This document shows positions 25,462 through 34,233 of a stretch of DNA of 64,000 nt, piece after piece. The position numbers and the translations under genes were made by a program. How positions within the stretch are numbered: position 1 is the stretch's first letter; every line of letters begins with the position of its first letter. Under the pieces are notes generated by a model that searched no databases, was not told the origin of the DNA, and saw only the letters and a program-made list of their open reading frames with translations. Origin of the DNA: Devosia sp. (GTDB lineage Bacteria > Pseudomonadota > Alphaproteobacteria > Rhizobiales > Devosiaceae); contig NZ_JACZKG010000043.1 in NCBI RefSeq assembly GCF_014860165.1, positions 154,330 through 218,329 on the forward strand, given 5' to 3'.

Positions 25462-26142
25462 CTACGCCTTCAGCACCACGACCTTCGTACCCACCGGCGT
25501 CTTGTCATAGAGGTCCATCATGTCCTGGGTGAGCAGGCCCACGCAGCCGCTGGTGACGCCCTTGCCGATCGTCTCGGGCATGATGGTGCTGTAGAGGGTG
25601 TAGAGCGTGTATTTGCCGTCCTGGTAGAGGTAGAGCGTGCGGGCGCCGAGGGGATTGCCCAGGCCGGGGGGCATGCCACCGGCATATTGGGCCACTTCGG
25701 GCTGGCGCTGGATCATCTCGCGGGGTGGGGTCCAGACCGGCCATTCGGCCTTGCGGCCGATATAGGCGTCGCCGTTCCACAAGAACCCGGCCCGGCCGAC
25801 ATTGGCGCCATAGCGGGTGGCCATGCCATCGCCCTCGATTCGATAGACATAGTAATTGCGCGGATCGACGATGATCGTGCCCGCCGCTTCCTTGCTGTCA
25901 TAGCGCACGGTGCGGCGCATATATTTGGGATTGAGCTTGTTGACATTGACGGCGGGAACCGGGAAGCGCTCGTCGGGCAGCGGCCCATAGACCCGCTCCG
26001 CCTCGGCCATGCTCATGCCGGGCCCCAATGAGGCGCAGCCGGCCAGCGCCAGCGCGCCGAGGCCGAGCGAGCCGGCGAGGAATGAACGGCGGCCGATAAG
26101 GCCAGAGCGCGACGCGCCCTTCGTGGTGATCCCATGGTCCAT
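25462..26142 (-). CDS. L,D-transpeptidase (YkuD) lipoprotein of a non-canonical subfamily
   Basis: A 226-residue exported protein with a twin-arginine-like start (IGRRSFLAGSLGL) and a lipobox ending in Cys36 (LALAGC). The YkuD fold covers about residues 75-226, with the nucleophile region TSGCVGLL (Cys200). Canonical enzymes read HGT upstream and SGCIRM; here the corresponding positions read YST and SGCVGL, so the usual His and Arg are missing. It probably acts on peptidoglycan or an outer-membrane link, but activity needs testing. Single gene, divergent from the alcohol dehydrogenase. Confidence 0.85.
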   Translation of the reverse strand: MDHGITTKGASRSGLIGRRSFLAGSLGLGALALAGCASLGPGMSMAEAERVYGPLPDERFPVPAVNVNKLNPKYMRRTVRYDSKEAAGTIIVDPRNYYVYRIEGDGMATRYGANVGRAGFLWNGDAYIGRKAEWPVWTPPREMIQRQPEVAQYAGGMPPGLGNPLGARTLYLYQDGKYTLYTLYSTIMPETIGKGVTSGCVGLLTQDMMDLYDKTPVGTKVVVLKA

Positions 26143-26254
26143 GCGTCAACCTCCCGTTACCTGACGGGCGGAGATTGGCCCCGCGGGAGGCGATTGGCAA
26201 GTCTGGTGCTGGGTCGGTGGACGGGCTAGATAGCCGTGCGAGGAGATCAGCGCC

Positions 26255-27295
26255 ATGAAAGCCGTCCTGTTCGAGAAATTCCAGGAGCGCCCCCGGATCA
26301 CGACGCTCGATGACCCGACGCCGGAGCCGCATGGCGTGGTGCTCAAGGTCGAGGCGACGGGCGTCTGCCGCAGTGACTGGCATGGCTGGATGGGCCACGA
26401 TACCGATATCGTCCTGCCCCATGTCCCCGGCCACGAACTGGCCGGCGTGGTCCAGGCGGTGGGCAAGGATGTGCGCAACTGGCAGGTCGGCGACCGGGTC
26501 ACTGTGCCCTTCATCTGTGGTTGCGGGGCGTGCCCGGAATGCCATGCCGGGCACCAGCAGGTCTGCCTGCACCAGGAGCAGCCCGGCTTCACCCATTGGG
26601 GGTCGTTTGCCGAATATGTCGGCATCCACCGGGCCGATCTCAACCTGGTGGCTCTGCCCGAGCATATCGATTTTGCCACCGCGGCAAGCCTGGGTTGCCG
26701 GTTTGCCACCGCCTTCCGCGCCATCGTCGATCAGGGCAAGGTGTCGGCGGGACAGTGGGTTGCAGTCCATGGCTGCGGCGGCGTGGGCCTTTCGGCGGTG
26801 ATGATTGCCAGCGCCGTTGGCGCCAATGTCATCGCCATCGATATCGACGAGGCTAAGCTCGCGCTGGCGCGGGAACTGGGCGCGGTGCACACGATCAACG
26901 GCGCCGCTGGCACCAACGTGCCCGAAGCGGTGATCGAGCTGACCCGGGGCGGCGCGCATGTGTCGCTCGATGCGCTCGGCCATCCCGTCACCTGTTTCAA
27001 CTCGATCCTCAACCTGCGCCCGCGCGGCAAGCATGTGCAGGTCGGCCTGATGCTGGGCGATCACACGACGCCCGAGGTGCCCATGGCCAGGATCATCGGC
27101 AAGGAACTGGAAATCCTCGGCTCCCACGGCATGCAGGCGCATCGCTATGGCGCCATGCTGGACATGATCGGCTCGGGCAAGCTGTCTCCCTCGCGCCTGG
27201 TCGGCCGCCGCATCAGCCTGGCCCAGGCCCCCGAGGCATTGATGGCCATGGACAAGTTCCAGTCGGTCGGAGCGACTGTGATCACGACATTTTAG
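26255..27295 (+). CDS. Zinc-dependent alcohol dehydrogenase (MDR family)
   Basis: A 346-residue medium-chain dehydrogenase. Catalytic zinc ligands Cys38 ([10 protein letters not shown]) and His60-Glu61 (PGHELAG); structural zinc motif [17 protein letters not shown]; Rossmann motif GCGGVGLS near residue 172. Family members oxidise primary alcohols or polyols with NAD(P). The substrate cannot be set from sequence. Single gene next to a repeat-rich gap. Confidence 0.92.
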   Translation: MKAVLFEKFQERPRITTLDDPTPEPHGVVLKVEATGVCRSDWHGWMGHDTDIVLPHVPGHELAGVVQAVGKDVRNWQVGDRVTVPFICGCGACPECHAGHQQVCLHQEQPGFTHWGSFAEYVGIHRADLNLVALPEHIDFATAASLGCRFATAFRAIVDQGKVSAGQWVAVHGCGGVGLSAVMIASAVGANVIAIDIDEAKLALARELGAVHTINGAAGTNVPEAVIELTRGGAHVSLDALGHPVTCFNSILNLRPRGKHVQVGLMLGDHTTPEVPMARIIGKELEILGSHGMQAHRYGAMLDMIGSGKLSPSRLVGRRISLAQAPEALMAMDKFQSVGATVITTF

Positions 27296-27708
27296 CATCT
27301 GGACAGCAGAAGGCGCCGCCCCGCCCTGAGGCGTCGCGGGTTCACGATGCGAAGCGGCTTTCGCCCCGACGGCTTGCGCCGCCTGTTTGGTAGTTAGAAG
27401 AGGCGAAAGCCGCTTCACACGAGCTGGTTTTTCCTGCGCACGCATCGAGCGGCCACCCATCATTCTGGGGTTGGGCACAGCTGACGGGGCGGTTGCCAGC
27501 GAGGCCGAAGCCATCCTGGACATTTCGCACGCCTTGCGGCGCACGAAACCCGCAGTCCCCCACAAGCCAAGCCGGCCGGTGGTCAGCGTCCACGCAGGCG
27601 CCGGGCGACCCCGGCTGCCAGTCCTCCCGCCCGATGCTTCGTCGGCACCGCGTGAGCGGCGGGAATGGGAGCGAGTCTAAAGCAGGATGAGACTACGGGG
27701 ATAACTTT
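27296..27708. other. Intergenic gap of about 410 bases with a 15-bp perfect inverted repeat
   Basis: GAAGCGGCTTTCGCC (27351-27365) and its exact complement (27402-27416) flank a 36-base loop. There is no T-run, so it is not a simple terminator. The remainder (27417-27690) has a possible open frame on the plus strand that resembles nothing I know and has no ribosome binding site. I read the stretch as non-coding or decayed. Confidence 0.5.
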
Positions 27709-28080
27709 TCAACGGGACTGCCGGAACTCCTCGATGCCTTCATAGGTCAGCCACCCGTCGCCATAGTGGGCGTCGTGGTCGCGATGGTTCCAGGCAAAGC
27801 CGTCGAGCACGAGGCGCGCATCGCGCAGCAGGGCGACCAGTTCGCGATGGCTGAGTTGTTGCCGCCGGTCGAGGCGAGCAAGCGCACGGGCGCCCGGCTC
27901 GCGCGACACCAGCCGGTAGATGTCGCCGAGCAGGGCGGCTGCGGTGAAGACCAGCGTCGGGCTGGCCGGCAGGTCGGGCGCCTCGCGGCATGCCGTCGCC
28001 GCCACGTCGCGCAGATCGCCCAGCCGCTCCAGCAGGCGTTCGTGTTCGATGACCTTGGTGTAGGAAATGATGTCGACCAT
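27709..28080 (-). CDS. Hypothetical protein, 123 residues
   Basis: A soluble, helix-rich protein rich in Arg, Leu and Ala (KVIEHERLLERLGDLRDVAA, LDRRQQLSHRELVALLRDAR) with a His/Asp-rich patch NHRDHDAHYGDGW near the C-terminus that might hold a metal. AAGGAG lies 6 bases before ATG 28080, which supports real translation. I do not recognise the family. It lies in a gene-poor accessory pocket. Confidence 0.6.
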   Translation of the reverse strand: MVDIISYTKVIEHERLLERLGDLRDVAATACREAPDLPASPTLVFTAAALLGDIYRLVSREPGARALARLDRRQQLSHRELVALLRDARLVLDGFAWNHRDHDAHYGDGWLTYEGIEEFRQSR

Positions 28081-28488
28081 GCTGTTCTCCTTTGGCCACA
28101 GAATGCGGCCAAGGCGAAGGCAGGGGACAAGTATCCAGCCTAGAAGCAGAAACTTCCGCTTTCGACCCCATTCCGGCCATTGGCGCTTCGCTCTCGGGAT
28201 GACCGCTTCTGGTCCCAAGCGGACCTCAAAGGCCAGCGGGGCAGAACACGGGCCGATCCCACAACTTGGCGCAGTAGCTCGCCAAACTAGCCCGCCGGTC
28301 CGCATAGAGCCTCCCAGCGCCGCCAAAGGCGCTCGGCCAGGACGTCCAAGCGAGATGCCAACGCGGTGTACTGGTTCTCAACTACCGTCGATCCAGCCAA
28401 CACGGGATGGCGGCCGTCGCGTCTTGGCGCGATGCGTGTCGTGTTCTAACTTGCTTGAGCCCGTTCGAGATAATCCGAGGAGGTTACG
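28081..28488. other. Intergenic gap of about 410 bases, no gene seen
   Basis: No start with a ribosome binding site and no recognisable protein on either strand. A 37-base stretch at 28154-28190 resembles 36567-36602 (about four of five bases alike), suggesting a dispersed, decayed sequence. The promoter of the methyltransferase gene must lie at the right end; GAGGAGG precedes that start. Confidence 0.45.
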
Positions 28489-29289
28489 ATGGCATCCACA
28501 TTCACCGTGCACGAGGCCTCTGGCTACGAGCAACTCATGGGGCGCTGGAGTCGTAAGTTGGCGCCGGCATTCGTCGAATTTGCGGGGCTCGCAGCCGGTG
28601 AGAAACTGCTCGATGTCGGTTGTGGTACGGGCAGCCTGACATTTGAGCTCGCAGCGCGAGGCGAGCCGATCGAGATCCGCGCCATCGACTACGCTCCAGC
28701 GTTTGTAGAGGCGGCGAGGCAGCGCAATACCGATCCCCGTGTGACGATCGAACAGGCAGACGCCACTGCATTACCATTTGGGGATCGGACATTCGATCGA
28801 GTGATGGCGATGCTGGTCTTGCACTTTGTGCCGGACGCGCCGTTGGCCATCAGAGAAATGCGTCGGGTCGCCAGGCCAGGCGGCGTCGTTGCGGCGGTCG
28901 TGTGGGACCATCTTGGTGGCATGCCCGGGATGCGCATGATCGTGGACACTGTCGCAATGCTATCGGAGGGTGGCCGACAGCTTCGCAACCGCTACGTCTT
29001 TCAGCCGATGATGCAACCCGGCGAAATGAAGCAAGCGTTCGTCGAGCAGGGGCTGAGGGACGTCGCCGAAGACCAGCTGATGATACGCATGGACTACCGA
29101 GACTTCGACGACCTGTGGGCACCCATCGCTGCTGGTGAAGGGCCACTTGGCAGGTTTGTTGGCCAACTAGAAGCAGGGGAACTCAATCGAGTGACCGCCG
29201 CGGTTCGCGATGCGTACGAGTGTGGCAGACCAGATGGTCCGCGTTCCTTCGCCAGTGTGGCATGGGCTTGCCGCGGCATTGTCCCGTGA
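28489..29289 (+). CDS. Class I SAM-dependent methyltransferase
   Basis: A 266-residue methyltransferase with motif I LLDVGCGTGSLTFELAARG (about residues 40-58), the acidic loop AIDYAPAFV, and motif post-I around ADATALPFGDRTFDRVMAM. It resembles UbiE/small-molecule methyltransferases; the substrate is unknown. A strong GAGGAGG site precedes ATG 28489. Its codon use is less GC3-biased than its neighbours and it stands in a gene-poor pocket, so it may be acquired. Confidence 0.9.
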   Translation: MASTFTVHEASGYEQLMGRWSRKLAPAFVEFAGLAAGEKLLDVGCGTGSLTFELAARGEPIEIRAIDYAPAFVEAARQRNTDPRVTIEQADATALPFGDRTFDRVMAMLVLHFVPDAPLAIREMRRVARPGGVVAAVVWDHLGGMPGMRMIVDTVAMLSEGGRQLRNRYVFQPMMQPGEMKQAFVEQGLRDVAEDQLMIRMDYRDFDDLWAPIAAGEGPLGRFVGQLEAGELNRVTAAVRDAYECGRPDGPRSFASVAWACRGIVP

Positions 29290-29556
29290 AGGCCTGCTGT
29301 ACTTAGCACCTCCCTTTGGATGGCTCTGACGTATCGCACCGAGCCGCGCGCTCGCTCGATCCGAGCGGCTTGTGTAAATTCGGTGATGAGCACGATCATC
29401 CTCCGAATGTTGGCGATTGGCGAGGCAGATCGTTGCGAACGGCTGGTTCTGGCGCTTAGCTGCCGTTGGCAGTTGGTTATCGGCATGGCAGTTATCCACC
29501 CCAAAGCCGCGCTTGCAGGCCCCAGGGTGACGAACGGAGTCCGCCGCAGCCTTGCC

Positions 29557-30054
29557 TCAGTCCGTCCCGCCACTGATCGGCGCCACATAGGCGACATCCA
29601 GATCCCACGGGAAGAAAATCCACGTGTCCTGGCTGACTTCGGTGATGAAGGTATCGACCAGCTCGCGGCCCTTGGGCTTGGCATAGACAGTGGCAAAATG
29701 CGCGCCGGGGAGCATTTCGCGGACGACGCGGGCGGTGGAGCCGGTATCGACGAGGTCGTCGACAATCAGCACCTTGCCGCCATTTTTGGCGATGTCGAGG
29801 ATGGGCTGGCTGATGGGCTTGAGCACCTGGATGCCGCCCTGGTTCTGGTGGTCATAGCTTTTGACGGCCACGGTCTCGACGGTGCGGATATTGAGCTCGC
29901 GCGCCACGATGGCGGCGGGGACGAGGCCGCCGCGGGCGATCGCGACCACGGCGTCGAAGGTGCCCATGCCGGCCAGGCGCCAGGCGAGGGCCCGGCTATC
30001 GCGGTGAAACTGGTCCCAGGTAACGGGGAAGGACTTCTGGTTGGGATTGCTCAA
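29557..30054 (-). CDS. gpt: Xanthine(-guanine) phosphoribosyltransferase
   Basis: Salvages xanthine and guanine to nucleotides using PRPP. 165 residues, with the PRPP motif [17 protein letters not shown] (about residues 94-110) and the [17 protein letters not shown] block. The C-terminus [17 protein letters not shown] is like Gpt. The start is a TTG at 30054 with AAGGAG six bases upstream; no suitable ATG exists nearby. Confidence 0.93.
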   Translation of the reverse strand: MSNPNQKSFPVTWDQFHRDSRALAWRLAGMGTFDAVVAIARGGLVPAAIVARELNIRTVETVAVKSYDHQNQGGIQVLKPISQPILDIAKNGGKVLIVDDLVDTGSTARVVREMLPGAHFATVYAKPKGRELVDTFITEVSQDTWIFFPWDLDVAYVAPISGGTD

Positions 30055-30188
30055 GATGGGCTCCTTCGCCGGCGCTGCCCCGCGCCGCGGTGAATTCGGA
30101 AAGGCCCGTGCTTAGCAAACCCAAGGGTCCGCGCCAATGTCTGCGTGCAATTATGCCCAGCTGCCGCCGTTTGACGTTTACTCGCGAT

Positions 30189-30219
30189 CGTCACCCTCGG
30201 GCTTGACCCGAGGGTGACG
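30189..30219. repeat. Third copy of the CCCTCGGG/CCCGAGGG palindromic repeat
   Basis: A fully palindromic 31-base unit: CGTCACCCTCGGG, CTTGA, CCCGAGGGTGACG. It is the same family as the inverted pair at 1166-1251 and sits 27 bases past the stop of the next gene. It may double as a transcription stop. Confidence 0.75.
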
Positions 30220-30246
30220 GCCGGTGGCTGGCGACCAAGGCCTTAT

Positions 30247-31020
30247 CTAATAGGCTTCCTCGTCCGGCATTTCGAGATTGGCCTTGCGGTGGGCTTCCTT
30301 GACCATTTCGCGCACCTTGCCGGCGGCTTCCTCGAGGCGCGCGGCGTCGGACGAGCGCAGCACCAGCTCGGTCATCACCCGGTCGTGGCCCATTTGCGGA
30401 TAGGAGCCCATCTTCACATCGGGATATAGCTCCTGCAGGGCGCCGAGCGGGCCGCCAATGGTCCCCTCGCCCACCGCCGCCTTGATGGCCACCGACAGCA
30501 CCTTCTTTCCGCCCTTGAGCGTGGGCAGGATAGCTTCGAGCATGGAGCGCATGATGACGGGCACGCCGGCCATCACATGCACATTGCCGATGCGGAAGCC
30601 GGGGGCGGCGCTGACCGAATTAACGATGAGCGAGGCGCCCTCGGGGATGCGCGCCATGCGCAGGCGCGCCTCGTTGACCTCGGTGCCGGTCTGCTTCCAG
30701 CGCGTTTCCAGCATGGCCCGGGCTTCCGGATTGATCGGCAGGGCCACGCCGAACGCCTTGGCGATGGCATCGGCGGTGATGTCATCATGGGTCGGGCCGA
30801 TGCCGCCGGTGGTGAAGACATAGGTGTAGCGGGCGCGCAGGGCGTTGACGGCTTCGACGATATCGTCGGTTACGTCGCTGACCACGCGCACTTCCCTGAG
30901 CTCGATGCCCAGATCGGTGCAGAAATCGGCGGTGGCGCCGATATTGACGTCCTTGGTGCGGCCCGAGAGGATTTCGTCGCCGATCACCAGAAGACCGGCA
31001 GTGACAGTATCTGCAGACAT
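30247..31020 (-). CDS. Molybdopterin-binding (CinA N-terminal / MoaB-like) protein
   Basis: A 257-residue protein of the MoCF/CinA-N family. It starts TAGLLVIGDEILSGRTKDVN, has the TTGGIGPTHDDITADAIAKA loop, and ends with a regulatory-like domain (PDVKMGSYPQMGHDRVMTEL). The C-terminal CinA amidase is absent. Related proteins act as FAD or ADP-ribose pyrophosphatases or bind molybdopterin; the role here is unassigned. ATG 31020 is the conserved start. Confidence 0.9.
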   Translation of the reverse strand: MSADTVTAGLLVIGDEILSGRTKDVNIGATADFCTDLGIELREVRVVSDVTDDIVEAVNALRARYTYVFTTGGIGPTHDDITADAIAKAFGVALPINPEARAMLETRWKQTGTEVNEARLRMARIPEGASLIVNSVSAAPGFRIGNVHVMAGVPVIMRSMLEAILPTLKGGKKVLSVAIKAAVGEGTIGGPLGALQELYPDVKMGSYPQMGHDRVMTELVLRSSDAARLEEAAGKVREMVKEAHRKANLEMPDEEAY

Positions 31021-31145
31021 GAATGGATTCCGTGGCTTGCGTCCGTCAGCAATGAACCCGGGCGATATCGCCGTCAAGCAAGGGCACTGCCCTTCCAATA
31101 TGCGGGCCGAGCGACTAATTTGAGGGAACTTCCCCGGAGTCCCTT

Positions 31146-31979
31146 ATGATCACCTTCGTCGACGCCCCCGCCAAAGCCCGCCGCACCCCCGGCGTCATTC
31201 CGCTGCATGGCAGCGAGGGCTTCGAGGGCATGCGCAAGGCCGGGGCGCTGACGGCGCAGGCGCTCGATATTCTGACCGAGTTCGTCGAGCCGGGCGTGCC
31301 CACCGCCAAGATCGACCAGATCGCCTATGAATTCGCCCGCGACAACGGCGCCGTGCCGGCGACGATTTTCTACAAGGGCTATCGCCACTCGCTCTGCACC
31401 TCGATCAACCACGTGGTCTGCCACGGCATTCCCGACGAACGGCCTTTGCGCGAGGGCGATATCGTCAATATCGACCTGACGCTGGTGGTGGATGGCTGGC
31501 ATGGCGATTCGAGCCGCATGTACCCGGTGGGCGAAATTTCGCGCAAGGCCGAGCGGCTGATCGAGATCACCTATGCCGGCCTCGACGCCGGCATTGCGGC
31601 GGCCAAGCCGGGCAACACCACCGGCGATATCGGCGCCGCCATCCAGGCGGTGGCCGAAGCCGAGCGCATGAGCGTGGTGCGCGATTTCGTCGGCCACGGG
31701 CTGGGCAAGCTCTTCCACGACGAACCCAACATCATGCATTTCGGCACCCCGGGCACGGGCGTACCGCTCAAGCCGGGCATGATCTTCACCATCGAGCCGA
31801 TGATCAATCTGGGCCGGCCGCATGTGAAAATCCTCTCCGACGGCTGGACGGCCGTGACCCGCGACCGCACGCTCTCGGCGCAATGCGAGCACTCGATCGG
31901 CATCACCGAAACCGGCTGCGAGATCTTCACCCTGTCGCCGGCGGGCCTGTTCAACCCCATGGCCGCGCGGGCGGCATGA
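31146..31979 (+). CDS. map: Methionine aminopeptidase, type I
   Basis: Removes the initiator methionine from new proteins. 277 residues. All five metal ligands are visible: the two Asp in NIDLTLVVDGWHGDSSRMY, His in GHGLGKLFHDEP, Glu in FTIEPMINLG and Glu in QCEHSIGIT. Its TGA overlaps the radC ATG (ATGA), so map and radC form an operon, a common alphaproteobacterial arrangement. Confidence 0.97.
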   Translation: MITFVDAPAKARRTPGVIPLHGSEGFEGMRKAGALTAQALDILTEFVEPGVPTAKIDQIAYEFARDNGAVPATIFYKGYRHSLCTSINHVVCHGIPDERPLREGDIVNIDLTLVVDGWHGDSSRMYPVGEISRKAERLIEITYAGLDAGIAAAKPGNTTGDIGAAIQAVAEAERMSVVRDFVGHGLGKLFHDEPNIMHFGTPGTGVPLKPGMIFTIEPMINLGRPHVKILSDGWTAVTRDRTLSAQCEHSIGITETGCEIFTLSPAGLFNPMAARAA

Positions 31980-32608
31980 TGAGCGAGCGGCCCGACGAAC
32001 TCGCCGAGGCCCCCTTCCCGGCTCCCGAGGCCGATATTGACGACCATGCCGGCCACCGCCAGCGCGTACGCGAGCGCTTTCTCAAGGTCGGCGGCGACGC
32101 GCTGGAGGATTACGAACTGCTCGAACTGGCTTTGCAGCTGGTCATTCCGCGCAAGGATACCAAGGGCCTCGCCAAGACGCTGCTGCGCGAGTTCGGCTCG
32201 TTTTCAGGCGTGTTCAACGCCAGCGAGGCGCGCCTCGCCAAGATCAAGGGACTGGGCGACACCAGCATTGCGCATATCAAGGTGATCCAGGCCGTGGCGG
32301 CCCGTTTCGGACGCGATCGGATCGACGCCGAGCAGCCGATATTGTCATCCTGGTCGCAACTGATCGACTATTGCCGCAGCCAGATGGCATTCCAGTCGAT
32401 CGAGCAATTCCGCATCCTGTTCCTCGACAAGAAGAACCGGCTCATCGCCGACGAGGTGCAGCAGACCGGCACGGTGGACCACACGCCGGTCTATCCGCGC
32501 GAAGTGATCAAGCGCTCGCTGGAACTGTCAGCTACGGCCTTGATTTTGGTGCACAACCATCCCAAAACGCCTATTTCTATCACGCAGGATCACGCTGTAT
32601 CACACTGA
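31976..32608 (+). pseudogene. radC: radC truncated at its 3' end by island insertion
   Basis: UPF0758/RadC family JAB-domain protein, a putative DNA-repair-associated protein whose activity is not proven. The 210-residue product has the N-terminal helix-hairpin-helix part (LAKIKGLGDTSIAHIKVIQA) and most of the JAB domain, but breaks off just after LILVHNHP. Intact RadC continues SGDPTPS...D plus about 45 residues; here 14 unrelated residues (KTPISITQDHAVSH) follow. The metal-site Asp is lost, so the product is probably inactive. The recombinase gene begins 174 bases later. Confidence 0.88.
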
Positions 32609-32781
32609 TTCGGCTGTATTTTTTGACTTGTCGTAGTCCCGGATGGTGTGGCAGATTCTGGGTGTCTTTCGGGGGATCAAAACCCCAACAGACCCCAACT
32701 GCCGACCCTGTTTTCTTGGTGGGTTTGAACCCCACTTCTCATCCGTCGGCAAAGCCCACTCTCAACTCAGGGGAGAACACC

Positions 32782-34023
32782 ATGCCGATAATCTCCGATG
32801 GAGAGATACGCGCCGCGATCAAGCGAATCGAGCAAAGCGGCAAACAGGAAACGCTGGTTGATGGCGACGGGCACGGCACCGGCCGGCTCATCCTGGTCCT
32901 GAAACCTATGCCCACGCGCGTGACCGCCGATTGGATGGCGCAACAGTGGCGTGATGGGAAGCGCGTCAAAAAGAAGATCGGTTCCTACCCATCAATGTCT
33001 CTGGCCGCCGCGCGCGAGATATTCGTGCGCGACTTCGCCAAGGTCATCCAGAAGGGCCGAAGCATCAAGATCGCGACCGACGCCCGCGCCGGAACTGTCG
33101 AGGACCTATTCGGGGGCTATGTGGCTGCCCTAAAGACCGCGGGCAAACCTTCCTGGAAGGAGACAGAAAAGGGTCTGAACAAGATCGCCAACACCCTCGG
33201 CCGCCATCGCCTTGCCCGTGAAATCGACCCAGAAGAGATTGTTGAGTTGATCCGTCCGATCTATGAGCGCGGTGCCCGCTCCATGGCAGACCACGTTAGA
33301 AGTTATGTCCACGCCGCCTATAGCTGGGGCATGAAATCGGAACACGACTATCGGAACTCATCGCCGCGCCGGTTCCGCATACCGTTCAATCCAGCATCGG
33401 CCATCCCGACCGAGCCGAAGGTGCGGGGCACGCGATGGCTGGACGAGACCGAATTCTCCCGTCTCTATTGGTGGCTCGGCTGCCCCGACGTTCCGGTACA
33501 CCCCTCCTACCCTCGTGCGATCCAGCTCATCATGCTGACCGGCCAGCGTGTTGACGAGATCGCGCGTCTCCATGTCGATCAATGGGATGCGGCAGAAAAG
33601 ATAATCGATTGGTCGAGAACCAAGAACGATCAGCCGCACGCTGTGCCGGTGCCATCATTGGCAGCCGAACTCATCGGGTCCATCACGCCGAACGAATACG
33701 GCTGGTATTTCCCATCGGCGCACGATCCATCAAGGCCGGTCGGCCACGGCTCGCTTTACAGCTTCGTCTGGCGACAGCGGGACCGGGGCGTCATTCCCTA
33801 CGCAACCAACCGCGACCTCCGCAGGACGTTCAAAACCTTGGCCGGCAAAGCCGGCCTCTCCAAGGAAATCCGCGATCGCCTGCAGAACCATGCCCTGCAG
33901 GACGTCAGCTCGAAGAGCTATGACCGCTGGAACTATATGCCTGAGAAAAGGGCAGCCATGAAAAAATGGGACGCATATCTTAGAAGGCTGCTCACACGGA
34001 AGACGTTCAAGCAGGCTGCCTAA
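32782..34023 (+). CDS. Tyrosine recombinase (P4/phage-type integrase)
   Basis: A 413-residue integrase. An N-terminal arm-binding/DUF4102-like part (WMAQQWRDGKRVKKKIGSYP, SLAAAREIF) is followed by a SAM-like core-binding domain and the catalytic domain. Catalytic residues are readable: Arg in TGQRVDEIA, Arg in NRDLRRTFKTLA, His in LQNHALQ and Tyr in SKSYDRWNY. GGGGAG lies 7 bases before ATG 32782. Its place directly after the broken radC makes it the likely agent of insertion there. Confidence 0.93.
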   Translation: MPIISDGEIRAAIKRIEQSGKQETLVDGDGHGTGRLILVLKPMPTRVTADWMAQQWRDGKRVKKKIGSYPSMSLAAAREIFVRDFAKVIQKGRSIKIATDARAGTVEDLFGGYVAALKTAGKPSWKETEKGLNKIANTLGRHRLAREIDPEEIVELIRPIYERGARSMADHVRSYVHAAYSWGMKSEHDYRNSSPRRFRIPFNPASAIPTEPKVRGTRWLDETEFSRLYWWLGCPDVPVHPSYPRAIQLIMLTGQRVDEIARLHVDQWDAAEKIIDWSRTKNDQPHAVPVPSLAAELIGSITPNEYGWYFPSAHDPSRPVGHGSLYSFVWRQRDRGVIPYATNRDLRRTFKTLAGKAGLSKEIRDRLQNHALQDVSSKSYDRWNYMPEKRAAMKKWDAYLRRLLTRKTFKQAA

Positions 34024-34233
34024 CCGATATGGGCGCATTGCTGAAACCATGGACACAGCCCCCTCCCTGCCGACTGATTTGCCGCTCCTTTTCAACCGTC
34101 GGCCTCCCCGACTGCACTTCCAGTGAAACGTAGGAAGGTCACCAGTAGCTACAGAACGCCTGTACCCGGTCGCTTAAGTTTCTTTTAAGTCGACTCGGCC
34201 AATTGCGTGCGCGCCCGAAATCTTGGACGCCGT

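Noticed and set aside
25898..27565. 555-codon minus-strand frame across the alcohol dehydrogenase
   Set aside because: Antisense to the dehydrogenase and part of the L,D-transpeptidase region; composition is that of a shadow frame.
27387..27680. 97-codon plus-strand frame downstream of the inverted repeat
   Set aside because: Starts inside the inverted repeat, no ribosome binding site and no recognisable family.
32560..32640. tRNA gene as the island attachment site
   Set aside because: No tRNA fold is found at the integrase border; the only tRNA (25195-25280) is 7 kb away and intact. The break is in radC.
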